Below, piece by piece: positions 14,317-21,761 of a stretch of DNA of 24,881 bases; position 1 is the stretch's first letter, and each line of letters starts with the position of its first letter. A model generated the notes under the pieces. That model worked only from the letters and a program-made list of their open reading frames with translations. It was not told where the DNA came from and ran no database searches. The DNA is from Nitriliruptorales bacterium (GTDB taxonomy: Bacteria > Actinomycetota > Nitriliruptoria > Euzebyales > Egibacteraceae). The stretch is from positions 1-24,881 of the forward strand of contig SLAO01000158.1 in the NCBI GenBank assembly GCA_007126835.1. The letters run 5' to 3'. Both the position numbers and the translations under genes were made by a program.

Positions 14317-15176
14317 CGCGGCTGCTCGGCGAGATCCGGATCGTCGGCGCCTTGCGGGGCGATGCCCAGGGCTTCGGCGAGACGGTTGACGGCATCTGGG
14401 CCACGCTGGAGCTCCAGCGAGAGCACCACACGTGCGGCGCCCGCCCCCTCGAGGCGCGCGAGATGCTCGCGCAGGTCGTCCCACTGGCGGTCAGCCACGT
14501 AGTGGTCGACGGGGACGAGAGCTTCGATCGTCACGTCGTGCTCCCGGTCAGTGTCGGCCCGGAGAGAGGCAAGTCGTTGCGTGTTCGCAGCGAAGGCGTC
14601 CGGATCGGTGCCGACGCCGTTCCAGACGTCGGCATGGCGCGCTGCAACCGTCAGCACAGGGTCGCTGCTGCCGCCCACGACGAGCTGCGGAGGGACGATG
14701 CCTGTGGGGCCCAGGCGGGCGTCACGGAGCCCGAGTTGGGAGTGACTGACCGCGTGCCCGCGCCACAGGGCGGGCAACACCCGGCAGAAGGCGTCCAGTC
14801 TCGCGACGCGGTCCCGGAAGGACAGCTTCGTCGGAGCCAGCGGTTCGCGTGCCACCGGGTCCTGCGGCATCCCCGCGCCCAGGCCCACGCTGACGCGCCC
14901 GCCGCTCAGTGCCTGGGCCGCGGCGATCTGCGCGGCAAGGGTGACCGGGTCGCGCAGGGCGATGTTGACCACGTGGATGGCCAGCGGGACGGTGGAGGTG
15001 CACGCCCCCATCACGGTGAGCATCGAGGGGGCGTCCCAGCTTGGACCGCCTTCGTGAGCGGTGAGCTGATCCGAGCAGGACACCATCGCAAAGCCCGCCT
15101 CCTCGGCGGCGCGCCAGGAGGCGACCAGCTCAGCGAAGGGCCAGCCGCGGGGCCCAAGTCTCACGCCGATGTGCAT
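14313..15176 (-). CDS. Luciferase-like (LLM) monooxygenase or F420-dependent oxidoreductase
   Basis: A 287-residue TIM-barrel flavin/F420 enzyme. It starts MHIGVRL with a typical first strand and contains SGGRVSVGLGAG (91-102), the family hallmark, followed by RDRVARLDAFCRVLPALWRG and PPQLVVGGSSDPVLTVAARHADVWNG, both usual in actinobacterial LLM proteins. It should use reduced FMN or F420 for hydride transfer or oxygenation; the substrate is unknown. The ATG at 15176 has AGGGA about 7 bases upstream; the open frame continues upstream to 15398 but without family similarity. It is convergent with the small lipoprotein gene with overlapping stops. It may be transcribed alone, since a 350-base gap lies upstream. 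Confidence 0.88.
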   Translation of the reverse strand: MHIGVRLGPRGWPFAELVASWRAAEEAGFAMVSCSDQLTAHEGGPSWDAPSMLTVMGACTSTVPLAIHVVNIALRDPVTLAAQIAAAQALSGGRVSVGLGAGMPQDPVAREPLAPTKLSFRDRVARLDAFCRVLPALWRGHAVSHSQLGLRDARLGPTGIVPPQLVVGGSSDPVLTVAARHADVWNGVGTDPDAFAANTQRLASLRADTDREHDVTIEALVPVDHYVADRQWDDLREHLARLEGAGAARVVLSLELQRGPDAVNRLAEALGIAPQGADDPDLAEQPR

Positions 15177-15526
15177 GCCGTTCCCTTCACCCCACGCCGT
15201 GCGCAGCCGACCGGCCCGAGCGCGTTCGACCCGGCTTCGCATCGTGACCTGGCTGGCGGTCCACCACGACGTCCCTGGTGGTGCTCCGACGTGCCTGGAT
15301 CGCTCGTGCCCCGCTTCCCCGCGAAAGCCCTGGTCGAGTTCCATCGTACCCGCCGGCCCCCCCGACGGTGGGCCGCACGACCGAGCTGGCCTCGCCACGT
15401 TGGGCCATCGTCGCCTTCACGTCCAGGACCTTTCCGCTCCGTGCCGCGGCGGCGCCATCCTGCCAACCATGACGCGGCACTCGCCCGTACCCACCCACAG
15501 GCTGCACATGCGTCGGATAGGCGGTG
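15177..15526. other. 350-base gap without a recognised gene
   Basis: Between the start of the LLM gene and the end of the DUF2071 gene, both on the minus strand. Open frames cross it on both strands, but they are Arg/Pro/Ser-rich shadows without ribosome sites. A TACGAT at 15348-15343 on the minus strand could be a -10 for the LLM gene, but there is no matching -35. I see no tandem repeat or strong hairpin. It presumably holds the LLM promoter. Confidence 0.5.
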
Positions 15527-16294
15527 TCATCCCCACCGCCGCACGATCGCCGGTGGCCCAACTCGCACGGGGACCCCCCGAGAGAAGTGCGCCAGGGCAG
15601 GCCCGCTGGGCGAGGGCAGACGTGCGGCGGAGAACAGGCCGGCGACCTCGCAGTGCTCGACCTCGGCAGCCTGCAGCGCCCAGGGAGGATGCTCGACCGG
15701 GGTGCGCATGAGCAGCGGTCCGCGCCGGTGGTAGGCCGCCCAACGGGCTGTCAGAAAGCGGGTCAGGGCGTCGCCGTGCGCAGGGTGCAGCGGCTGGGTG
15801 GGCCGCACGCGGACGTCATGGTTTTGCCGGTTGGTGCCGCTCGACCAGGAGCGGTAGCGCAGTGCGCCCTCCCGCTGGTCGATGCGCATGCGTCGCCGGG
15901 TGTAGGGCAAGCCGATCGCTCGCAGGGCGGCGACGAACCAGGCAGAGGTGACCTCCATGTGCAGGAACCACAGGCCCTGCCGCCCGTCCGGTCCAGCGAT
16001 GTAGGTCCGGAGGTTGGTCTCGGGAAACACCGACAGGCGGGTGGGCAAACGGATCAACGGTGGCTGCACGTGGATGCGAAACGGCGTCATGGTCACCCAG
16101 GCGGAGCCCTCGTGTACCAGTGCGCGCGCGCCGCCGGGCAGCAGCGGCGCGAGCGAGGCGGGCGGCACCGGCCAGTGCAGGAAGGCGATGTCCTCCCAGC
16201 GGTGCAGGTTGACCGGGATCGTCACGCGGTGGGGCGCCGCAGGGGTGGGCGCGGCGTCCCGTGCGAAGTGGCCGACGTGGTCACGGTCGTGCAT
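15527..16294 (-). CDS. DUF2071 (YqjF-like) protein
   Basis: A 255-residue soluble protein of the YqjF/DUF2071 family, recognised from FLHWPVPPASLAPLLP (about 38-53), WVTMTPFRI (66-74), FPETNLRTYI (90-99) and the later GLWFLHMEVTSAWFV. The family has a beta-barrel related to acetoacetate decarboxylase and has no firmly established function. All typical blocks are present, in the usual order and length. The start is ATG at 16294 (GTG at 16297 adds one Met); no clear ribosome site is visible. The gene is divergent from the glycosyltransferase-HAD fusion with about 80 bases between. Confidence 0.85.
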   Translation of the reverse strand: MHDRDHVGHFARDAAPTPAAPHRVTIPVNLHRWEDIAFLHWPVPPASLAPLLPGGARALVHEGSAWVTMTPFRIHVQPPLIRLPTRLSVFPETNLRTYIAGPDGRQGLWFLHMEVTSAWFVAALRAIGLPYTRRRMRIDQREGALRYRSWSSGTNRQNHDVRVRPTQPLHPAHGDALTRFLTARWAAYHRRGPLLMRTPVEHPPWALQAAEVEHCEVAGLFSAARLPSPSGPALAHFSRGVPVRVGPPAIVRRWG

Positions 16295-16375
16295 CACCCC
16301 GGTTACTACCCATGAGGTCCCACGTCACGCCGGGGAGGACCGTTTGGTGACCGGTCGTGCGGGCAGGGATGAACC

Positions 16376-18040
16376 ATGCACGGCGCATCGGATGTCACCG
16401 TCGTGGTTCGCACCGTCGATGAGCAAGCGCTCGGGCGACTGCTGGCCCGCCTGGCCGAAGGGCGGCTGCCCCAGCGCGTGATCATCGTGGATGACCGTGG
16501 TGTTCCCCGACGCGGCTCACGGCCGCAGCTACCCACCGACCTGGCAGGTCCGCTGACATCACGGCTGACCGTGCTGGAGGGCCCTCGGCGGGGTCCGCTG
16601 AGCGCGCGGAACGTTGGATGGCGCGCGGCCACGACACAGTGGGTGGCCTTCATCGCGGAAGATGCCTCGGTGCCGGCCGGCTGGTTCGCGGCGCTCCAGG
16701 ACGACCTGCGCAGCGCCGCCGTCGATTCAGGACGGCCAGGGCTGGCAACGCGCGGCTCGTCGCCGGTGGTGGTCGTCTACGGCAGGCAGAAGGCTGAGGC
16801 GGCCCCCGTCCAGAACGGTGAGAGATCCGAGCCTGAGCCACGAGCCGAGCCTGAGCCACGAGCCCAGGGCGGCACCGGAGTGCAGGCCGCCCCATGGGAG
16901 ACCGTCGATGCGGCCTTCCGGCGTGACGTGCTCGCAGCGCTCGGTGGGTTCGACGAGCGGATCGGGGACCCCTTTCTGGGCCAACTCGAGTTCGAGCTGC
17001 GTGCCGGCCGGCGGGCGCGGTTCGTGCGTGGCGCTCGCACCGTGACGCACCCCGCCGCAACGGGGGTGCGTACCGGCGGGATGCCATCCCAGCAAGGTCG
17101 CGCTGCCGAGGTCTTGCTCACCCGCCTGCACGGAGGGGCATGGCGATCTGATGCGGGTCTGCCCGGACCCAGGACCGCTGGCCATCTCCTGACGAGCGCT
17201 GCCGTCGCGCTCGGCGCAACGTCGGCGGTCGTCGCTGCCGTGGGCAAGCGCCGGGCCGCTTGGTTGGTCACGGCGGCTGCCGCGGGTGGCTGGGCGGTCG
17301 GCACCGCCAACACGATGGCCGAGCGGTTGAGACAGTCCTCGCCATCGCCGCCGGCGACTGTCTGGATCGTGCTGACCAGTCCGTTCCATCCGCTCGTCGC
17401 CACCCGATGGTGGCTCAAGGGGGCCCGTCGGGCGATGCGCGCCACCCCATGGGGACCGACGCGCCCGACAGCGGTGCTGTTCGAGCGGTCGGTCCTGGAA
17501 GCGGCGGAACCGGCCGCGGAGACGCCGGCGTCCGCGCCTCCGACCCAGCAGGCGCCGGCGTCCGCGCCTCCGGCCCGGGCCGCGCCGGAAGCTGCCCAGG
17601 CCGTCCAGCGACTGCGCCGCGCGGGGATCGGCATGGCGGTGCTGGCAGCCCAACCCGAGATCGCCACCGGGCTGTCCTCGGCCACGAGCGTGGACGCGGC
17701 CAACGCCGAGATCAGCGAGCAACTCGGCGGGGTCGACGTCTGGGCGGTGTGCCCGCATGACCCCGGGGAGCGCTGTGACTGCCGGCCTCCGCGGCCTGCG
17801 CTGGTGCACCGTGCCGCGCAACAGCTTGGCGTATCGACCGCTGATTGCGTCGTGGTCGGTCAGCAGGAGGGCTTCCTCGCCGCCGCTGTGCATGCCGGCG
17901 TCCGCGCGATCGCATGTCCCACGACGTCAGGGCCCGACCAGGACGGCTCGGTGGCGTTCGAGACCGAGCCGTCGCTCGATCGGTTGGTGGACCGGATCCT
18001 CGCCGAACGCCGCTTCGCGCAGGTCGCTGCAGCGCTCTGA
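16376..18040 (+). CDS. Glycosyltransferase-2/HAD-IIIA fusion, both sites degenerate
   Basis: A 554-residue fusion. Residues 5-225 resemble a family-2 glycosyltransferase: VTVVVRTVDE, VIIVDDRG (35-42), GPLSARNVGWRAA (73-85) and AFIAEDASVPAGW (91-103), then GGFDERIGDP. The acidic DxD triplet usual after AF is reduced to AED, and the later ED acid motif reads GQLEFELR. Two hydrophobic segments (269-290, 295-312) follow. Residues 362-550 match the HAD-IIIA phosphatases (GmhB/HisB-N): zinc loop CPHDPGERCDC (459-469) intact, but motif I reads LFERSVL instead of a DxD nucleophile, motif II has Ala for Ser/Thr (LAAQPE), motif III has Pro for Lys (CDCRPPRP) and motif IV is VGQQ instead of VGD. Both domains are probably non-catalytic. 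The linkers carry short duplications. ATG at 16376 with AGGGA 6 bases upstream. Function unknown. Confidence 0.78.
   Translation: MHGASDVTVVVRTVDEQALGRLLARLAEGRLPQRVIIVDDRGVPRRGSRPQLPTDLAGPLTSRLTVLEGPRRGPLSARNVGWRAATTQWVAFIAEDASVPAGWFAALQDDLRSAAVDSGRPGLATRGSSPVVVVYGRQKAEAAPVQNGERSEPEPRAEPEPRAQGGTGVQAAPWETVDAAFRRDVLAALGGFDERIGDPFLGQLEFELRAGRRARFVRGARTVTHPAATGVRTGGMPSQQGRAAEVLLTRLHGGAWRSDAGLPGPRTAGHLLTSAAVALGATSAVVAAVGKRRAAWLVTAAAAGGWAVGTANTMAERLRQSSPSPPATVWIVLTSPFHPLVATRWWLKGARRAMRATPWGPTRPTAVLFERSVLEAAEPAAETPASAPPTQQAPASAPPARAAPEAAQAVQRLRRAGIGMAVLAAQPEIATGLSSATSVDAANAEISEQLGGVDVWAVCPHDPGERCDCRPPRPALVHRAAQQLGVSTADCVVVGQQEGFLAAAVHAGVRAIACPTTSGPDQDGSVAFETEPSLDRLVDRILAERRFAQVAAAL
16829..16864. 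repeat. 18-bp in-frame duplication in the fusion gene
   Basis: Two identical 18-base units (16829-16846, 16847-16864) encode the tandem EPEPRA-EPEPRA in the glycosyltransferase part, between YGRQ and the GGFDERIGDP block. It is a slippage-prone, Pro/Glu-rich insert where the family normally has a short loop. Confidence 0.9.
17523..17572. repeat. 30-bp-period repeat in the fusion gene linker
   Basis: A 20-base sequence (17523-17542) recurs exactly at 17553-17572, period 30 bases, giving PASAPPTQQAPASAPP (residues 384-399). It sits directly after the degenerate HAD motif I, where a phosphatase would place substrate-binding segments, and adds disorder there. Confidence 0.9.
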
Positions 18041-18151
18041 CCGGATGCTCGTGCGCACTCCGTCCACGGGGGCTGCATTGACCGGCGGGCACTGGGTACG
18101 GGGGGGGACCTCACAACCACCGGAGGGCATGCGCGGCGAAAGGGTGACGAC

Positions 18152-19741
18152 GTGCCGGACTTCGAACTTGAGGCCCTCGACCTGGCCGTCATGGCCGTAT
18201 ACGTGGTCTTCATCATCGGCCTGGGGTGGTACGTCGGCCGCAAGAAGGAGGACTCCGAAGGCTTCTTCCTCGCTGGCCGCGGCATGCTCTGGCCGCTGGT
18301 GGGGTTCGGCCTGATCGCCTCGCAGTTCTCCGGGACCCAGTACCTGGGCCTCGCCGGTGCCGGCTACGACGAGGGGATCGCGGTCTGGAACTACGAGTGG
18401 ATCGCGACGCTGGTCCTCGTGGCCTTCGCGCTGCTGATCCTGCCCTTCTACCTGCAGTCGAAGGTCTCGACGGTGCCCGAGTTCCTGGAGAAGCGTTACG
18501 ACCGCCGGTCGCGCTACGCCTTCAGCGGGTTCACCGTCTTCACCGGCATGTTCATCGATTCCGCGGGTGCAATGTTCGCCGGCGCGCTGGTGATGCAGGT
18601 GCTATTCCCCGAGCAGCCGTTGATGCTCCACATCATCCTCATCGCGCTGATCGGCGGGGTTTACGTGATCCTGGGCGGGCTGCAGGCGGTGATGATCACC
18701 GACACCATCCAGGGCATCTTGTTGTTCGGCGCAGGCGGAGCGATCTTCCTGTCGGTGTTCGGCGAGTTCGGGTTCCAATGGTCGGCGCTGCCCGAGCTTG
18801 CACCCGAGGACGGCTGGACGTTGACGCCACCCGCCGACGACGACTTCCTCCCGTGGCCCGGGATCTTCACCGGAGCGATCTGGCTGAGCTTCTACGTCTG
18901 GGTGTCGAACCACATCATCGTCCAGAAGGTGCTGGCAGCCAAGAGCATCGACCACGGGCGCTGGGGTGCGCTGTTCGCCGGGCTGATGCAGCTGCCGCTT
19001 CTGGTCCTGCTCATCTTCCCCGGCGTGCTCGCCCGCGGCGTGTACGAGGACATCCCCGACGGTGACCTGGTCTGGCCCTCGCTGGTCTTCGACTTCCTCC
19101 CCGTGGGGATCCGCGGACTGATCATCGTCGCGCTGCTGGCGGCCATCATGTCAACGCTGGACTCGGTGCTAAACGGGGCATCCAGCCTGGTCGTCAACGA
19201 CTTCATCAAGACCCGCCAGCGCCAGTTCACCGAACGCCAGCTGCTGATGATCGGCCGGGTCCTCGTCGGGGTGTTCATGGTGCTGGCAGCCGCGTGGGCG
19301 CCGGTCATCACCACGTTCGCCGGGATCGTCGAGTACTTCCAGTCCTTCCTGGGGTACGTCACCATGCCCCTGGTCGTCGTCTTGGTGGGTGGCCTGTTCT
19401 GGCCGCGAGCCAACGATCGCGCCGCGTTCTGGACCTTCGTGATCGGTTGTCCCATCGGGATCGTGGCGTTCATGACCGGCGAGGTGCTGGAACTGCACGA
19501 GCTGCAGTTCCTGTACGGCACGGGATTGATGGTGCTGCTGAGCATCGGCCTGTACGTGGGCTTGTCGTTGACGGCCCCGGCGCCGCGTCGAGAAGACCTC
19601 GAAGGCGTCGTCTGGACGCGCGAGACGTGGCAGCGCGAGACCCGGGAGCTGCAGGACAAGCCCTGGTACGCCAACTACCGCTACCTGGCGATCGGGTTGG
19701 TCGTCGTCACGCTCGCCGCCGTGATCCCGCTGCTCAACTGA
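18152..19741 (+). CDS. Sodium:solute symporter (SSS family)
   Basis: A 529-residue membrane protein with about thirteen hydrophobic segments, the LeuT-like fold. Family hallmarks: GRKKEDSEGFFLAGR (29-43), GGLQAVMITDTIQG (175-188) and AAIMSTLDSVLNGASSLVVND (330-350), which contributes to the sodium site. It couples uptake of a small solute to Na+ entry. The sequence resembles sugar/polyol-type SGLT-like members more than proline or pantothenate carriers, but the substrate cannot be read from it. The start is GTG at 18152 with AAAGG about 9 bases upstream. The dehydrogenase gene follows after 31 bases, so a pair of uptake and oxidation of the same compound is plausible. Confidence 0.93.
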   Translation: MPDFELEALDLAVMAVYVVFIIGLGWYVGRKKEDSEGFFLAGRGMLWPLVGFGLIASQFSGTQYLGLAGAGYDEGIAVWNYEWIATLVLVAFALLILPFYLQSKVSTVPEFLEKRYDRRSRYAFSGFTVFTGMFIDSAGAMFAGALVMQVLFPEQPLMLHIILIALIGGVYVILGGLQAVMITDTIQGILLFGAGGAIFLSVFGEFGFQWSALPELAPEDGWTLTPPADDDFLPWPGIFTGAIWLSFYVWVSNHIIVQKVLAAKSIDHGRWGALFAGLMQLPLLVLLIFPGVLARGVYEDIPDGDLVWPSLVFDFLPVGIRGLIIVALLAAIMSTLDSVLNGASSLVVNDFIKTRQRQFTERQLLMIGRVLVGVFMVLAAAWAPVITTFAGIVEYFQSFLGYVTMPLVVVLVGGLFWPRANDRAAFWTFVIGCPIGIVAFMTGEVLELHELQFLYGTGLMVLLSIGLYVGLSLTAPAPRREDLEGVVWTRETWQRETRELQDKPWYANYRYLAIGLVVVTLAAVIPLLN

Positions 19742-19772
19742 CCGCCGTCGAGGTTGGCTACAAGGAGTGCAC

Positions 19773-20963
19773 ATGCGAGCCGTCACCTGGCAGGGCCCAC
19801 GTAGCGTCTCGGTCGAGGACGTCCCCGACCCGACCATCGAGCAGCCCGAGGATGCGATCATCCGGGTCACCAGCTCGGGGCTATGCGGCTCGGATCTGCA
19901 CCTGTACGAGGTGCTGGGCCCGTTCCTGGACGAAGGCGACGTGCTCGGCCACGAGCCGCTGGGCATCGTCGAGGAGGTCGGCGACGGCGTGACCGCGGTG
20001 GCACCCGGCGACCGGGTGGTGATCCCGTTCCAGATCTGCTGCGGCGCATGCTGGATGTGCGACCAGGGCCTGCACACCCAATGCGAGCGGACCCAGGTGC
20101 GTGACCAGAACATGGGCGCAGCCCTGTTCGGTTACACCAAGCTGTACGGGCAGGTCCCCGGTGCCCAGGCCGAGTACCTGCGCGTACCCCACGCCAACTT
20201 CATGCCGACTCGTTTGCCCCCCGAGCCACCCGACGAGCGTTTCGTGTATCTGTCCGACGTGCTGCCGACCGCATGGCAGGCCTACCGCTACGCCGACGTG
20301 CCCCCCGGCGGGACCCTCGTGGTCATCGGTCTCGGGCCGATCGGCGAGATGGCCACGCGCATCGCCCGGTACCACGGCACCGAGGTGGTCGGCATCGACC
20401 AGGTCGCAGAACGAAACGAGCGGGTGCGAGGCCTGGGCGCGACAACCATCGACCTCGAGGCGGTCGAGGACGTCACCGAGGCGGTGCGCTCGCTGACCAA
20501 CGGGCGCGGCGCCGACGCCGTGATCGACGCGGTCGGCATGGAGGCCGACCCCTCACCGGCGGGCAAGCTGGCGCAGCGCGTCGGCGCGTTGCTCCCCGAC
20601 GCGATCGCCGCCCCGTTCATGGAGCGCGCGGGGGTGGACCGCCTGGCGGCCCTGTACCTGGCCATCGACGTCGTCCGCCGCGGCGGCACGATCTCCCTGT
20701 CCGGCGTCTACGGCGGGATGGCCGACCCGCTGCCGATGCTGACGCTATTCGACAAGCAGGTGCAGATGCGGATGGGGCAGGCCAACGTCAAGCGGTGGAT
20801 GGACGAGCTGCTGCCGCTGGTCGTCGACGAAGACGCGCTGGGCCTGGAGTCCTTCCACAGCCACCGCCTCCCGCTCGAGTCCGCGCCCGACGCCTACGAG
20901 ATGTTCCAGCGCAAGGACGACGGCGCGTTCAAGGTGCTGTTCGACCCTGGGCAGCGCGGCTAG
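19773..20963 (+). CDS. Zinc alcohol dehydrogenase, formaldehyde-dehydrogenase-like
   Basis: A 396-residue medium-chain dehydrogenase. Catalytic zinc residues Cys38 (GLCGSDLHLY), His60 and Glu61 (GHEPLG) are present, as is the structural zinc lobe C-x2-C-x2-C-x7-C (Cys90, 93, 96, 104). The NAD site is VVIGLGPIGEMA (183-194) with Asp209 at the end of the second strand, favouring NAD+ over NADP+. The overall pattern (KLYGQ, AEYLRVP, FVYLSDVLPTAWQA, DAVIDAVGME) follows the FDH-like MDR group, some of which oxidise formaldehyde adducts or other alcohols. Substrate unknown. ATG at 19773 is chosen over GTG 19767 because AAGGAG lies 5 bases before it. It follows the symporter by 31 bases. Its stop shares bases with the SDR stop. 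Confidence 0.93.
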   Translation: MRAVTWQGPRSVSVEDVPDPTIEQPEDAIIRVTSSGLCGSDLHLYEVLGPFLDEGDVLGHEPLGIVEEVGDGVTAVAPGDRVVIPFQICCGACWMCDQGLHTQCERTQVRDQNMGAALFGYTKLYGQVPGAQAEYLRVPHANFMPTRLPPEPPDERFVYLSDVLPTAWQAYRYADVPPGGTLVVIGLGPIGEMATRIARYHGTEVVGIDQVAERNERVRGLGATTIDLEAVEDVTEAVRSLTNGRGADAVIDAVGMEADPSPAGKLAQRVGALLPDAIAAPFMERAGVDRLAALYLAIDVVRRGGTISLSGVYGGMADPLPMLTLFDKQVQMRMGQANVKRWMDELLPLVVDEDALGLESFHSHRLPLESAPDAYEMFQRKDDGAFKVLFDPGQRG

Positions 20964-21715
20964 GTGTTCTGGGCGGCGGGGATCAGCGACAGGCCGCCGT
21001 CGACCACGACGGAGCTGCCGGTCATGTAGTCGCTGCCCGGGCCGACAAGGGCCACGATCGTGGCGGCGATCTCCTCGGCGTGGGCGGGCCGCCCGAGGGG
21101 GACGGCGCCCCGTTGTTGCTCGGTGGGGTCGGCCTCGTGCTGGTCGGTCATCGGGGTTGCCACCTCACCGGGCGCGACGGTGTTGACCCGCACGCCGTGG
21201 CCGCCCAGCTCGAGCGCCATGACCTTCGACACCAGGCCCATCCCGGCCTTCGCGGCGCAGTACGCCACCGCCCCCGGCAGGGGGATGTGCTCGTGGACGC
21301 TCGTGACGTTGATGATGTGACCGCCGCCGGCGTCGACCATGTGGCGGGCCGCGTGCTGGGCGGCCAGGAAGCAGCCGGTCAGGTCCACGTCGATGATCTT
21401 GCGCCAGTCGTCGAGGCTGTGCTCGAGCACTGGGGCCTGCTGCATCGCCCCGGCGTTGTTGACCAGCACGTCGAGACCGCCCATCTCCCCGATGAGCTCG
21501 TCGAGCACCGCGCTGATGCGGTCGGGCTCGGCGAGGTCGAGCTGCCGGACGACCAGCGGGGTGCCCCCGTTGCGTTGCGCCTGCTCGGCTGCGTCGTTCG
21601 CGCCCTGTGTGTCGCTGCGGTAGGTGATGGCCACCTGATGGCCGTGCTGAGCCAGGCTGACGGCAGCCGCACGACCGATGCCCGAGTCGCCGCCAGTGAC
21701 GATGATGCGTGCCAT
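20960..21715 (-). CDS. Short-chain dehydrogenase/reductase (SDR)
   Basis: A 251-residue classical SDR: TGGDSGIG (7-14) cofactor motif, NNAG (86-89), catalytic Ser139, Tyr152 and Lys156 (YCAAK), and a C-terminal GSSVVVDGG as in glucose 1-dehydrogenase-like members. Arg33 after the second strand (TYRSD) is compatible with NADP(H), but this is not decisive. Substrate unknown. The ATG at 21715 has AAGGAG 7 bases upstream; the longer open frame is Arg/Pro-rich shadow. It lies 46 bases after qcrB on the same strand and could be transcribed with the respiratory operon. It converges on the alcohol dehydrogenase gene. Confidence 0.93.
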   Translation of the reverse strand: MARIIVTGGDSGIGRAAAVSLAQHGHQVAITYRSDTQGANDAAEQAQRNGGTPLVVRQLDLAEPDRISAVLDELIGEMGGLDVLVNNAGAMQQAPVLEHSLDDWRKIIDVDLTGCFLAAQHAARHMVDAGGGHIINVTSVHEHIPLPGAVAYCAAKAGMGLVSKVMALELGGHGVRVNTVAPGEVATPMTDQHEADPTEQQRGAVPLGRPAHAEEIAATIVALVGPGSDYMTGSSVVVDGGLSLIPAAQNT

Positions 21716-21761
21716 GCGCTGTCTCCTTCGTCGGTGTTTCGTGGGTGCGCCATGCGAGTCG

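Noticed and set aside
13119..15734. 871-codon open frame on the plus strand opposite ligD and the LLM gene
   Set aside because: It is antisense to intact, motif-complete LigD and LLM genes, has Arg/His/Gln-rich composition without domains, and is explained by third-position GC bias removing stops.
16298..16375. Leaderless promoter for the DUF2071 gene (TAGTAA just before the start)
   Set aside because: No -35 partner and only a partial -10 match; too weak to list as a feature.
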